Position numbers and translations under genes: made by a program
Shown here: positions 7,873-17,096 of the stretch, one piece after another
How the letters are laid out: every line of letters starts with the position of its first letter
How positions within the stretch are numbered: the first letter of the stretch is position 1
The notes under the pieces: model-generated
Told to the model about the DNA's origin: nothing
Seen by the model: only the letters and a program-made list of their open reading frames with translations
The model's database searches: none
From: Paraburkholderia sp. CNPSo 3272
Lineage (GTDB): Bacteria > Pseudomonadota > Gammaproteobacteria > Burkholderiales > Burkholderiaceae
Direction: 5' to 3'
Length of the DNA stretch: 64,000 bases
NCBI RefSeq assembly: GCF_024206495.1
Contig: NZ_JAMBPQ010000029.1
Coordinates: 22,998-86,997, forward strand

Positions 7873-10800
7873 ATGGAACCCCCCCACGCCTATGCGCCGC
7901 GGATCTACTTCGTCCATTCCGTCCTGGCAGGACCCCTCGACGCGTGGCCGGCGCTTATCGCGCGTGCGGCGTCGCTCGGCTTCGATCATGTCCTGATCGG
8001 CGCGCTGTTCGCCTCGGGCGCGTCGGGCGACGACCGCATCGTCGCCGACCACGCGCGCCTGAACGCGGCCTTCGGCAGCCAGCTTTGCGCAGACGACGCC
8101 ATGCGCGAACTCGCGCTCGCGGCGCAATCGCGCGGCATCACGCTGCTCGCCGATCTCGTGCTCGACCGCAGCGCCGCCGACGGCGCGCTCTACGCCGCGC
8201 ATCCCGAATGGTTCTACCCCTTCGAGGCCGAAGACGCACGCCTCGACCCACGCCACGGCCACAGCGAAGCCAACGTGGCCTATGCCGATTTCGAGCGCGC
8301 GAGCGCGCCGCTCATCGCATGGTGGACGGCGCGCGCCATCGCGCTCGTCGAAGCGGGCATCGGCGGCTTTCGTGTGGACTCGCCGCACCGCACGCCGCCC
8401 CATGTGCTGCGCGCGATTTTCGATGCCGTACGCGCGCGCTTTCCGCAAACGCGCTGGCTCGCCGCTACACCGGGCCTGCCGCGCGAGGCGCTCGCGCACC
8501 TCGAAGGTGCGGGCTTCGACGCGGCCTTCTCCTCGCTGCGCTGGTGGGACTTCTCGTCGAGCTGGATGGTTGAGGAGCACGCCGTCTTGCGCCGCGTGGG
8601 CTCGCCGATAACGTTTCCAGAAGCGCCCTATGGCGCGCGTTACGCACACGACCAGGAAGGCGCCGCCGATGCGCGCGCGGTCGAGCGCGCCTACCGCCGC
8701 ATGCTGCGCGCGGCAGCCGCACTCGGCACCGGCTGGCTCATGCCGATGGGTTTCGAATACGGTGTAGACGAAGCGATCTCGCACAGCGGCACCAGCGCGC
8801 AGGCATGGGAAGCGGCAAAGGCGCGTGCGCCCTTCGATCTGAGCGCCGATGTCGCGCACGCCAACGCGCTGCAACGCGAAACTTGGGCGCTACAGACCAA
8901 CGGTGAACTGCGCGCGCTCAGTGGCCCTGGCGCGAGCGTCGCGGCGCTCTTGCGCGGCGACCGCGCGGACCTGCGCGACGCGGACGACGCCATCCTCACG
9001 CTCATCAATCCGGCACTCGCCGCGCCTGTGCGCGTGGATCTCGCGCGCCTGCTCGACGGCGTGCCTGGCGGCTTCACGCGCTTCGCACCGCTCGACGCCG
9101 AAACGCTGCGCGGCGCCCGCCTCCCCGCGCGACGCGACGCGAGCGCGATCCCCGACGCGTTCACGCTCCCAGCGGGCGCATGCTGGATGTTCCGCGCGCT
9201 TGCGAGCCCGTACGTCGTTCTTGCACCGCCCGAAGATCGCGGCAAGACCGACACGAGTGGACACAAGAGCGTGCTCGAAGCGATCGCCGCGCCGCGCATT
9301 GCCATCGAGAGCGCGCAGCCGTCGATCGATCACGGCCGCTTCGCCGCGAAGCGCACCGTGGGCGAGCGCTGCGAAGTGCGCGCGGCCATTTTCGCCGAGG
9401 GCCACGACCGCATCGACGCCGCCGTGCTCTGGCGCGCCGCCGACGAAACCGCCTGGCACGAGTCGCCGATGACGCCCGTGCCGCCCGCGGGCACCGACCT
9501 GTGGGCGGGCCACATTCCGCTCGATCGCATCGGACGCTACGAGTATGTCGTGATTGCATGGCGCGACGACTTCGCCTCGCTTGCTGAACATGTGCACAAG
9601 AAGCGCGCGGCGAACCAGTCCGTCGATCTCGAGCTGGAGGAAGCGAGCCGCCTGTTCGCGCTCGTGCTCGCCACGGCGGAAACATCGGGCGCCGGCGACG
9701 ACGACCAGAAGCGCACCAATGAAACGCTCGACGCCATCCTCAAGCGCTTCATTGCTGCGGACACCGAAACACGCTGCGCAATTATCGCCGCGCCTGCGAC
9801 GGCTGCGGCCGTGCGCGCCGCGCGCCATCGGCCGTTTCTTTCGCGCGACACAATCGTCAATCGCGTGGATGCGGAGCGCGGCGCCGCGCGCTTCGCGAGC
9901 TGGTACGAGATCTTCCCGCGCTCGATGAGCGACGACGAATCGCGCCACGGCACCTTCGACGACGTGATCGCGAAGATGCCGCGCATCCGCGAAATGGGCT
10001 TCGACGTGCTGTACTTCCCTCCGATCCACCCCATCGGCCTCGCGAATCGCAAGGGGCGCAACAACACGCTCAATGCACAGCCCGGCGACGTGGGCAGCCC
10101 CTACGCGATCGGCGCGGCCGAAGGCGGCCACACCGCGGTGCATCCGCAACTGGGCACGCTCGAGGATTTCTGCCGCATGCTTGCCGCGGCGCACGAACAA
10201 GGCCTCGAAATCGCGCTCGATTTTGCGATTCAATGCTCGCCCGACCACCCGTGGCTGAAGGCGCATCCCACCTGGTTCGCATGGCGGCCCGACGGCACCC
10301 TGCGCTACGCCGAAAACCCGCCGAAGAAGTACCAGGACATCGTGAACCCCGAGTTCTACGCGCACGACTCGAAGCCTGATTTGTGGCTCGCGCTGCGCGA
10401 CGCGATTCTGTTCTGGGTGGACACGGGCGTGCGCATTTTCCGCGTGGACAACCCGCACACGAAGCCGCTGCCGTTCTGGGAATGGATGATCGCCGACGTG
10501 CGCGCACGCCACCCCGACGTGATCTTCCTCTCCGAGGCCTTCACGCGCCCGCGCCTCATGTACCGCCTCGCCAAGCTCGGCTTCTCGCAGTCGTACACGT
10601 ATTTCACGTGGCGCGAATCGAAGCGCGAATTCACCGAGTACCTCACGGAACTCACGCAAACCGAGGTGCGCGACTTCTATCGGCCGAACTTCTTCGTCAA
10701 CACGCCCGACATCAATCCGCGCCATTTGCAGACCGGCGCGCGCTCGAGCTTCCTGATCCGCGCCGCGCTGGCCGCGACGCTCTCGGGGCTGTGGGGCGTG

Positions 10801-11367
10801 TACTGCGGCTTCGAACTGTGCGAAGGACGCGCCATGCCCAATTCGGAGGAATATCTGGACTCCGAAAAATATCAGCTGCGCGCATGGGACTGGCATCGCC
10901 CCGGCAACATCGTCGCGGAGATCGCCACGCTCAACCGCATCCGGCGCGCCAACCCGGCGCTGCACACGCATCTCGGCATCACGTTCCTCGACGCGCGCAA
11001 CGACTCGCTGCTCTGCTTCGAGAAGGCCACGCCCGCGCGCGACAATGTGCTCGTCGTGGCGATCAACCTCGATGCCTTCAACGAGCAGGGCGCCGACTTC
11101 GAACTTTCGTGGGCGACGTTCCAGCGCTGGCACCTCGACGACCACGCCCCCCTCAATGTGATCGACGAAATGACGGGCGAGCGCTTCGAGTGGCGGGGGC
11201 GCTGGCAGCACGTGCGGCTCGACCCCCATGCGCGAGCGTTTGCGATCTGGCGCATCGAGCCCGCGATGGGTCTGCCGCGCGAAGAACCGCTGCCGGAACA
11301 CGCCGATGAACACATCGAGGGCCATCCCGAACTGGACGCGGACTTCCCGCCCGGAGGAGCGACATGA
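7873..11367 (+). CDS. glgE: Alpha-1,4-glucan:maltose-1-phosphate maltosyltransferase with an extra N-terminal GH13-like domain
   Basis: 1164 residues, much longer than the roughly 660-700 of Streptomyces or Mycobacterium GlgE. Residues about 480-1130 are the classical enzyme: an N-domain (RFAAKRTVGERCEVRAAIF), then the barrel with ASWYEIFPRS and FPPIHPIG. The nucleophile is Asp859 (FRVDNPH), the acid/base Glu888 (FLSEAFT) and the third acid Asp946 (NTPDINP), with spacings like those of Streptomyces GlgE. It transfers maltosyl units from maltose-1-phosphate to glucan ends. Residues 1-460 form a second amylase-like barrel in which Asp169 (FRVDSPH) is kept but the acid/base position, 29 residues on, is Ala198. 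It overlaps the next gene by 4 bp (ATGA). Confidence 0.93.
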   Translation: MEPPHAYAPRIYFVHSVLAGPLDAWPALIARAASLGFDHVLIGALFASGASGDDRIVADHARLNAAFGSQLCADDAMRELALAAQSRGITLLADLVLDRSAADGALYAAHPEWFYPFEAEDARLDPRHGHSEANVAYADFERASAPLIAWWTARAIALVEAGIGGFRVDSPHRTPPHVLRAIFDAVRARFPQTRWLAATPGLPREALAHLEGAGFDAAFSSLRWWDFSSSWMVEEHAVLRRVGSPITFPEAPYGARYAHDQEGAADARAVERAYRRMLRAAAALGTGWLMPMGFEYGVDEAISHSGTSAQAWEAAKARAPFDLSADVAHANALQRETWALQTNGELRALSGPGASVAALLRGDRADLRDADDAILTLINPALAAPVRVDLARLLDGVPGGFTRFAPLDAETLRGARLPARRDASAIPDAFTLPAGACWMFRALASPYVVLAPPEDRGKTDTSGHKSVLEAIAAPRIAIESAQPSIDHGRFAAKRTVGERCEVRAAIFAEGHDRIDAAVLWRAADETAWHESPMTPVPPAGTDLWAGHIPLDRIGRYEYVVIAWRDDFASLAEHVHKKRAANQSVDLELEEASRLFALVLATAETSGAGDDDQKRTNETLDAILKRFIAADTETRCAIIAAPATAAAVRAARHRPFLSRDTIVNRVDAERGAARFASWYEIFPRSMSDDESRHGTFDDVIAKMPRIREMGFDVLYFPPIHPIGLANRKGRNNTLNAQPGDVGSPYAIGAAEGGHTAVHPQLGTLEDFCRMLAAAHEQGLEIALDFAIQCSPDHPWLKAHPTWFAWRPDGTLRYAENPPKKYQDIVNPEFYAHDSKPDLWLALRDAILFWVDTGVRIFRVDNPHTKPLPFWEWMIADVRARHPDVIFLSEAFTRPRLMYRLAKLGFSQSYTYFTWRESKREFTEYLTELTQTEVRDFYRPNFFVNTPDINPRHLQTGARSSFLIRAALAATLSGLWGVYCGFELCEGRAMPNSEEYLDSEKYQLRAWDWHRPGNIVAEIATLNRIRRANPALHTHLGITFLDARNDSLLCFEKATPARDNVLVVAINLDAFNEQGADFELSWATFQRWHLDDHAPLNVIDEMTGERFEWRGRWQHVRLDPHARAFAIWRIEPAMGLPREEPLPEHADEHIEGHPELDADFPPGGAT

Positions 11368-14300
11368 AACGCGACCCCGCTACGCACGAGCCTGTGGCAA
11401 CGAACGTGCAGACCGTCACGCGAGACTCGACCGCGCACGATCCAAACCACGAGGAACGCGGCACGCAACGGCGCGGCAAGCCGTCGATGCTGTCCGACGA
11501 CCCGCTCTGGTACAAGGACGCGATCATTTACCAGGTGCACGTGAAATCGTTCTTCGATGCGAACAACGATGGCGTGGGCGACTTCCCTGGCCTGCTCGCG
11601 AAGCTCGACTACATTGCCGGCCTCGGCGTCACGGCGATCTGGCTGTTGCCGTTCTACCCCTCGCCGCGCCGCGACGACGGCTACGACATCGCCGACTATC
11701 GCAACGTGCACCCCGACTACGGCCAGCTCGCCGACGTGCGCCGCTTCATTCAGGAAGCGCATGCGCGCGGCATGCGCGTGATCACCGAACTGGTCATCAA
11801 CCATACCTCGGACCAGCATCCGTGGTTCCAGCGCGCGCGGCGCGCCAAGCCCGGCTCGAATCATCGCAACTACTACGTGTGGTCCGACACCGACCAGAAG
11901 TACCAGGGCACGCGCATCATCTTCATCGACACGGAGCCGTCCAACTGGACGCACGACCCGGTGGCCGGCGCGTACTACTGGCACCGTTTCTATTCGCACC
12001 AGCCCGACCTGAACTTCGACAATCCGGCCGTGCTGCGCGAAGTGCTGCAGGTCATGCGCTTCTGGCTCGACATGGGCATAGACGGGCTGCGACTGGACGC
12101 CGTGCCGTATCTCGTCGAGCGTGAAGGCACGAACAACGAGAACCTGCCCGAAACACACGGCATTCTCAAACGGATCCGCGCGGCCATCGACGAGAACTAC
12201 CCTAACCGCATGCTGCTGGCCGAAGCGAACCAGTGGCCGGAAGATGTGCAGGAGTACTTCGGCAACGAAGACGAATGCCACATGGCGTTCCACTTCCCGC
12301 TCATGCCGCGCCTCTACATGGCGATTGCGAGCGAGGACCGCTTCCCGATTCTCGACATCATGAAGCAGACGCCTGACTTGCTGCCGAGCTGCCAGTGGGC
12401 GATCTTCCTGCGCAATCACGACGAACTCACGCTCGAAATGGTGACGGACTCTGAGCGCGATTACCTCTGGAACACCTACGCGAGCGACCGGCGCGCGCGG
12501 CTGAACCTCGGCATTCGCCGGCGTCTCGCGCCGCTCATGGAGCGCGACCGCCGCCGCATCGAACTCATTAACTCGCTGCTGCTCTCGATGCCCGGCACGC
12601 CCGTGATCTATTACGGCGACGAACTCGGCATGGGCGACAACATTCACCTGGGCGACCGCGACGGCGTGCGCACGCCGATGCAGTGGTCGTCCGACCGTAA
12701 TGGCGGCTTTTCGCGCGCCGACCCCGAACAGCTCGTCTTGCCGCCGCTCATGGGCTCGCTCTACGGCTACGACGCCATCAACGTCGAGGCGCAAAGCCGC
12801 GATCCGCATTCGCTGCTCAACTGGACGCGCCGCATGCTCGCCACGCGTCGCGCAAAGCAGGCGTTCGGGCGCGGCACGATCCGCTTCCTGCGGCCCGCGA
12901 ACCGCAAGATTCTCGCGTACCTGCGCGAAATGCCCGGCGAAGCGCCGATCCTGTGCGTGGCGAACCTGTCGCGCGCGCCGCAGGCGGTGGAGCTCGATCT
13001 TTCCGAATTCGCGGGCATGTCCCCCGTCGAAATGACGGCCGACTCCGTGTTTCCGGCCATCGGGCAGTTGCCCTATCTGCTGACTTTCCCGCCCTACGGC
13101 TTCCTGTGGTTCCTCCTGAGCGCCGGCCATCAACGGCCTTCGTGGAGCCAGCCGACCTCGGAGCAATTGCCCGAGTTCGTGACCGTGGTGATCCGCGAAG
13201 GGCAAACCGGTGCCACGCCCGAAAACGTGCGGCTGCTCGAATCGGAAGTGCTGCCTTCGTGGCTCTCGCGTCGCCGCTGGTTCGCCTCCAAGGACAAGCC
13301 GCTGCGCGCCGTACGCCTCGCGGCGCTCACGACGATTCACGGCGCGGGCTTCGCGTTCACGGAGATCGAGGCCGAGTTGGCGGATGGCACGAGCGAGCGC
13401 TACGTCCTGCCGATCGCCATTACGTGGGGCACCGAAATCACTACGCCGCTGCACATTCAGCTCGCGCTCTCGCGCGTGCGGCGCGGCCGCACGGTGGGCT
13501 ATCTCACGGATGCGTTCTCGCTGCCGTGGTTCGCCTACGGCGTGCTGCGCAAGCTGCGCGAGCGCGCCGCGGTGCCTACCGTGCAGCAGAGCACGATCCG
13601 CTTCGAGCCGACCGATCGACTCGACGAACTCGACCTTGGCGAGACGCCGGAGGTGCGCTGGCTCGCCGCTGAGCAGAGCAACAGCTCGCTCGTGATCGCG
13701 GAAACCCTCGTGCTCAAAATCGTGCGCCGCCTGATGGCTGGCGTGCACCCCGAAGCGGAAATGAGCCGCTATCTAACGAAGCTCGGCTACGCGAACACCG
13801 CGCCGCTCTATGGCGAAGTGGTGCGCGTCGACCCCGCGGGCGTGCCGCATACGCTCATCATCGTGCAGGGATTCATCGACAATCAGGGCAACGCGTGGGA
13901 CTGGGCGCTCGACTATCTGCGCCGCACGATCGACGAACTTGCGCTCGCGGTGGACGACGACACGAGCGCCGACCACGCGCACGAAGAAGAAGCCGTGCAG
14001 GGCTACTGCGCGGTGATCGGCGCCATCGGCAAGCGGCTGGGCGAACTTCACGCGTTGCTCTCGAGACCCAGCGACGACGAAGCCTTCGAGCCCGTTGCCG
14101 CGACACCCGAGGACGTGCGCGCCTGGATAGCCGACGCGAAGACCATGCTCAACGAGGCGCTCGACATCGTCGCGCAGCATACGGGCGAAGACGAGCAAAC
14201 GCTCGACCAGGACGCACGCGAGCTCGCGCGCAGCCTGATCGACCGGCGCAAGGCGCTCGTCGCGAAGATCGACGAACTCGTGCCGGACGACACCAAGGCC

Positions 14301-14819
14301 GCGCGCATCCGCATACACGGCGATTTCCACTTGGGCCAGGTCCTGCTTTCCCAAGGCGACGCGTATTTGATCGACTTCGAAGGCGAGCCCGCGCGAGCGC
14401 TCGACTACCGGCGCGCCAAGGCCTCGCCGCTGCGCGACGTGGCGGGCCTGTTGCGCTCCCTCTCGTACGCGGGCGCCGCCGCGCAATCGACGCTCGAAAG
14501 CGCGCCGCAGCAAGTCGTCGATCGCAAGCGCGCCCTGTTCGAGCGCTTCCGCGGCTATGCGGCCGAAGCGTTCCTGAGCCAGTACCGCGCAGCCGTCGCC
14601 GAAGGACCGCTCACGCTCGTCAGCGCTTCGCACGAGCAGGCGCTGCTCGACCTGTTCCTGATCGAGAAGGCGGCCTACGAGATCCGCTACGAGGCGGCCA
14701 ACCGGCCCACCTGGCTCGCACTGCCGGTACGCGGTCTCGCGGCGCTGGCGGCACGCGTGCTCGGACTCACGCCTACGCAGTCCACGCAATCGCATACCGG
14801 CGGAGGCGGCCATGGTTGA
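11364..14819 (+). CDS. treS: Trehalose synthase fused to maltokinase
   Basis: 1151-residue fusion. Residues about 45-600 are a GH13 trehalose synthase interconverting trehalose and maltose: WYKDAIIYQVHVKSF, nucleophile Asp245 (LRLDAVP), acid/base Glu287 (LLAEANQ) and Asp353 (RNHDELTLEM). The D-to-E spacing of 42 is the same as in mycobacterial TreS. Residues about 650-1140 are a maltokinase (Pep2/Mak) with a kinase-like catalytic loop HGDFHLGQ (Asp987) and metal ligand DFEGEP (Asp1004), making maltose-1-phosphate for GlgE. In mycobacteria the two are separate proteins that form a complex; here they are one chain. It overlaps glgE by 4 bp and glgB by 8 bp. An N-terminal tail of about 40 polar residues precedes the barrel. 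Confidence 0.95.
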   Translation: MKRDPATHEPVATNVQTVTRDSTAHDPNHEERGTQRRGKPSMLSDDPLWYKDAIIYQVHVKSFFDANNDGVGDFPGLLAKLDYIAGLGVTAIWLLPFYPSPRRDDGYDIADYRNVHPDYGQLADVRRFIQEAHARGMRVITELVINHTSDQHPWFQRARRAKPGSNHRNYYVWSDTDQKYQGTRIIFIDTEPSNWTHDPVAGAYYWHRFYSHQPDLNFDNPAVLREVLQVMRFWLDMGIDGLRLDAVPYLVEREGTNNENLPETHGILKRIRAAIDENYPNRMLLAEANQWPEDVQEYFGNEDECHMAFHFPLMPRLYMAIASEDRFPILDIMKQTPDLLPSCQWAIFLRNHDELTLEMVTDSERDYLWNTYASDRRARLNLGIRRRLAPLMERDRRRIELINSLLLSMPGTPVIYYGDELGMGDNIHLGDRDGVRTPMQWSSDRNGGFSRADPEQLVLPPLMGSLYGYDAINVEAQSRDPHSLLNWTRRMLATRRAKQAFGRGTIRFLRPANRKILAYLREMPGEAPILCVANLSRAPQAVELDLSEFAGMSPVEMTADSVFPAIGQLPYLLTFPPYGFLWFLLSAGHQRPSWSQPTSEQLPEFVTVVIREGQTGATPENVRLLESEVLPSWLSRRRWFASKDKPLRAVRLAALTTIHGAGFAFTEIEAELADGTSERYVLPIAITWGTEITTPLHIQLALSRVRRGRTVGYLTDAFSLPWFAYGVLRKLRERAAVPTVQQSTIRFEPTDRLDELDLGETPEVRWLAAEQSNSSLVIAETLVLKIVRRLMAGVHPEAEMSRYLTKLGYANTAPLYGEVVRVDPAGVPHTLIIVQGFIDNQGNAWDWALDYLRRTIDELALAVDDDTSADHAHEEEAVQGYCAVIGAIGKRLGELHALLSRPSDDEAFEPVAATPEDVRAWIADAKTMLNEALDIVAQHTGEDEQTLDQDARELARSLIDRRKALVAKIDELVPDDTKAARIRIHGDFHLGQVLLSQGDAYLIDFEGEPARALDYRRAKASPLRDVAGLLRSLSYAGAAAQSTLESAPQQVVDRKRALFERFRGYAAEAFLSQYRAAVAEGPLTLVSASHEQALLDLFLIEKAAYEIRYEAANRPTWLALPVRGLAALAARVLGLTPTQSTQSHTGGGGHG

Positions 14820-17028
14820 GCGCGCGGCCCAAGCCGGCCTGAATCCCCACGACGCCGACGCACTCGCCGGCGCGTACCACTCCGATCCTTTCTCCGTGCT
14901 CGGGCTGCACTGGGTGGACGGCGCCCCCTACGTGCGCGCCTGGCTGCCGAACGCCTCGGGCGCGAGCGTGGTGGCGCGCGACCGCGCCCACACGCTCGGC
15001 GAACTCTCGCTCGTGCATCCCGCAGGACTCTACGCAGGGCCAATCGCGGAAGCGGTGCCCTACCGGCTCGTGGTCGACTGGCACGGCGTGAGTCAGGAAA
15101 TCGAGGATACCTATTCATTCGGTCCGCACCTTTCTCACGAAGCGCTGGTGCGTCTCGCAGACGGCGACCCCTACGCCGTGCTCGAATGCCTCGGCGCGCG
15201 CCCCTTGACGTGGGATGGCGTACCCGGCGTGCGCTTCGCGGTCTGGGCGCCGAACGCGAAGCGCGTCTCCGTGGTGGGCGACTTCAATGCGTGGGACGGG
15301 CGGCGTCACCCCATGCGGCTGCGCCACGAAGCGGGCGTTTGGGAGCTTTTCATTCCGCGTGTGGCGCCCGGTGCCCGCTACAAGTACGAGATACTCGGCG
15401 CGCGCGGCGTCGTCCTGCCGCTCAAGGCCGACCCCTGCGCGCTGCAGACGGAATGCCCGCCGGGCACCGCTTCGATCGTCGCGCCCGTGGAAGCGATCGA
15501 CCACTACGCGTGGCGCGATCAGGAGTGGCTGCAAACGCGCGCCGAACGTCAAAACGCGCGCGCGCCCATGTCGGTCTACGAGGTGCATGCGCCTTCGTGG
15601 CTGCCCACGCAAGGCGCCGACGCCCCGGCGCCCGACTGGGGCGCCCTCGCCGAGCGCCTGATTCCCTACGCGCAGGGCATGGGCTTCACGCACATCGAAT
15701 TGCTGCCCGTGGCGGAACATCCGTTTGGCGGCTCGTGGGGCTATCAGCCGCTCTCGCAGTTCGCCCCCACCGCGCGTCTTGGCGCGCCGGTGGACTTCGC
15801 GGCGTTCGTCGATCGCGCGCACGAAGCGGGGCTTGGGGTGATTCTCGACTGGGTGCCCGCGCACTTTCCAAACGACGCGCACGGTCTCATCGATTTCGAC
15901 GGCACGGCGCTCTACGAGCATGCCGACCCGCGCGAGGGCTATCACCCCGACTGGAACACGATGATCTACAACCTGGGACGCCGCGAGGTGAGCGCGTTCC
16001 TCATCGCATCGGGCCTTGCGTGGCTCACGCGCTATCACGTCGATGCGCTGCGCGTGGACGCGGTCGCCTCCATGCTCTACCGCGACTATTCGCGCGCGCA
16101 AGGCGAGTGGGTGCCCAACATCTATGGCGGCCGCGAAAATCTCGAATCGATTGCGTTTCTCAAGCGCCTCAATCACGAAACGCAGTATGTTCCGCAACGC
16201 CCCGGCGTCATCACCATTGCTGAGGAATCCACAGCGTGGCCGGGCGTCACAGCGCGCCCCGAGGATGGCGGCCTCGGCTTCCAGTTCAAGTGGAACATGG
16301 GCTGGATGCACGACACACTGCACTTCATGCACGAAGACCCTGTGTATCGCCGCTATCACCATCACCTGATGACGTTCGCGATGGTCTACGCGTGGTCCGA
16401 ACGCTTCGTGCTGCCGCTGTCACACGACGAAGTGGTACACGGCAAAGGGTCGCTGCTCGGCAAGATGCCGGGAGACCGCTGGCAGAAGTTCGCAAACCTG
16501 CGCGCGTATTTCGGCTTCATGTGGGCGCACCCCGGCAAGAAGCTGTTGTTCATGGGCGGCGAGTTCGGGCAGATGGCCGAGTTCGATCACGACGGCACGC
16601 CGCACTGGAACCTGCTCGACGACCCGCTGCATCGCGGCGTGCAAACGCTCGTGCGCGACCTCAACCGTCTCTACGCGAGCGAGCCCGCGCTGTACACGCT
16701 CGACTCGGAACCCGGCGGCTTCGAATGGCTGGTGTCCGACGACAACGAAAACAGTGTGCTCGCATGGCGCCGCGTGGACGGCTCGGGCCGCGAAATCGTG
16801 GTGATCTGCAACTTCACGCCGGTGCCGCGCCACGGCTACCGCATCGGCATGCCCCAGCCGGGACAGTGGGAAGAAGCGCTCAACACCGACGCCGAAGTGT
16901 ACGGCGGCTCGAACATCGGCAACGGGGGCCTCGTCACCACGGAGAGCGTGGTGAGCCACGGCAAGCCGCAGTCGGCCGCACTCGTCCTGCCGCCGCTCGG
17001 CACGCTGATCCTGCGCCTGCGCCGCTAG
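14812..17028 (+). CDS. glgB: 1,4-alpha-glucan branching enzyme
   Basis: 738 residues, close to the 728 of E. coli GlgB. It has two N-terminal beta-sandwich modules (YHSDPFSVLGLHWVDG at about 22-37; VRFAVWAPNAKRVSVVGDFN at about 141-160), then the GH13 barrel with nucleophile Asp416 (ALRVDAVASM) and acid/base Glu471 (ITIAEEST), and a C-terminal beta domain. It makes alpha-1,6 branches on the linear glucan extended by GlgE. The start codon lies inside the end of treS (8-bp overlap), which suggests translational coupling. No glgA or glgC is present beside it, consistent with a GlgE-type rather than ADP-glucose route in this cluster. Confidence 0.96.
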   Translation: MVERAAQAGLNPHDADALAGAYHSDPFSVLGLHWVDGAPYVRAWLPNASGASVVARDRAHTLGELSLVHPAGLYAGPIAEAVPYRLVVDWHGVSQEIEDTYSFGPHLSHEALVRLADGDPYAVLECLGARPLTWDGVPGVRFAVWAPNAKRVSVVGDFNAWDGRRHPMRLRHEAGVWELFIPRVAPGARYKYEILGARGVVLPLKADPCALQTECPPGTASIVAPVEAIDHYAWRDQEWLQTRAERQNARAPMSVYEVHAPSWLPTQGADAPAPDWGALAERLIPYAQGMGFTHIELLPVAEHPFGGSWGYQPLSQFAPTARLGAPVDFAAFVDRAHEAGLGVILDWVPAHFPNDAHGLIDFDGTALYEHADPREGYHPDWNTMIYNLGRREVSAFLIASGLAWLTRYHVDALRVDAVASMLYRDYSRAQGEWVPNIYGGRENLESIAFLKRLNHETQYVPQRPGVITIAEESTAWPGVTARPEDGGLGFQFKWNMGWMHDTLHFMHEDPVYRRYHHHLMTFAMVYAWSERFVLPLSHDEVVHGKGSLLGKMPGDRWQKFANLRAYFGFMWAHPGKKLLFMGGEFGQMAEFDHDGTPHWNLLDDPLHRGVQTLVRDLNRLYASEPALYTLDSEPGGFEWLVSDDNENSVLAWRRVDGSGREIVVICNFTPVPRHGYRIGMPQPGQWEEALNTDAEVYGGSNIGNGGLVTTESVVSHGKPQSAALVLPPLGTLILRLRR

Positions 17029-17096
17029 GCCGGCGCGGGGGCGGGATTTGATCAGGAACCCGATGCAAAACGAAGAACAACAGATGGAGCATCGTC

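Noticed and set aside
8890..13748. Very long open frames on the minus strand opposite glgE and treS (over 800 and 950 codons)
   Set aside because: They are antisense shadows of GC-rich genes; composition is Arg/Ala/His/Glu-rich without domain motifs, while the plus strand has complete enzymes with catalytic residues.
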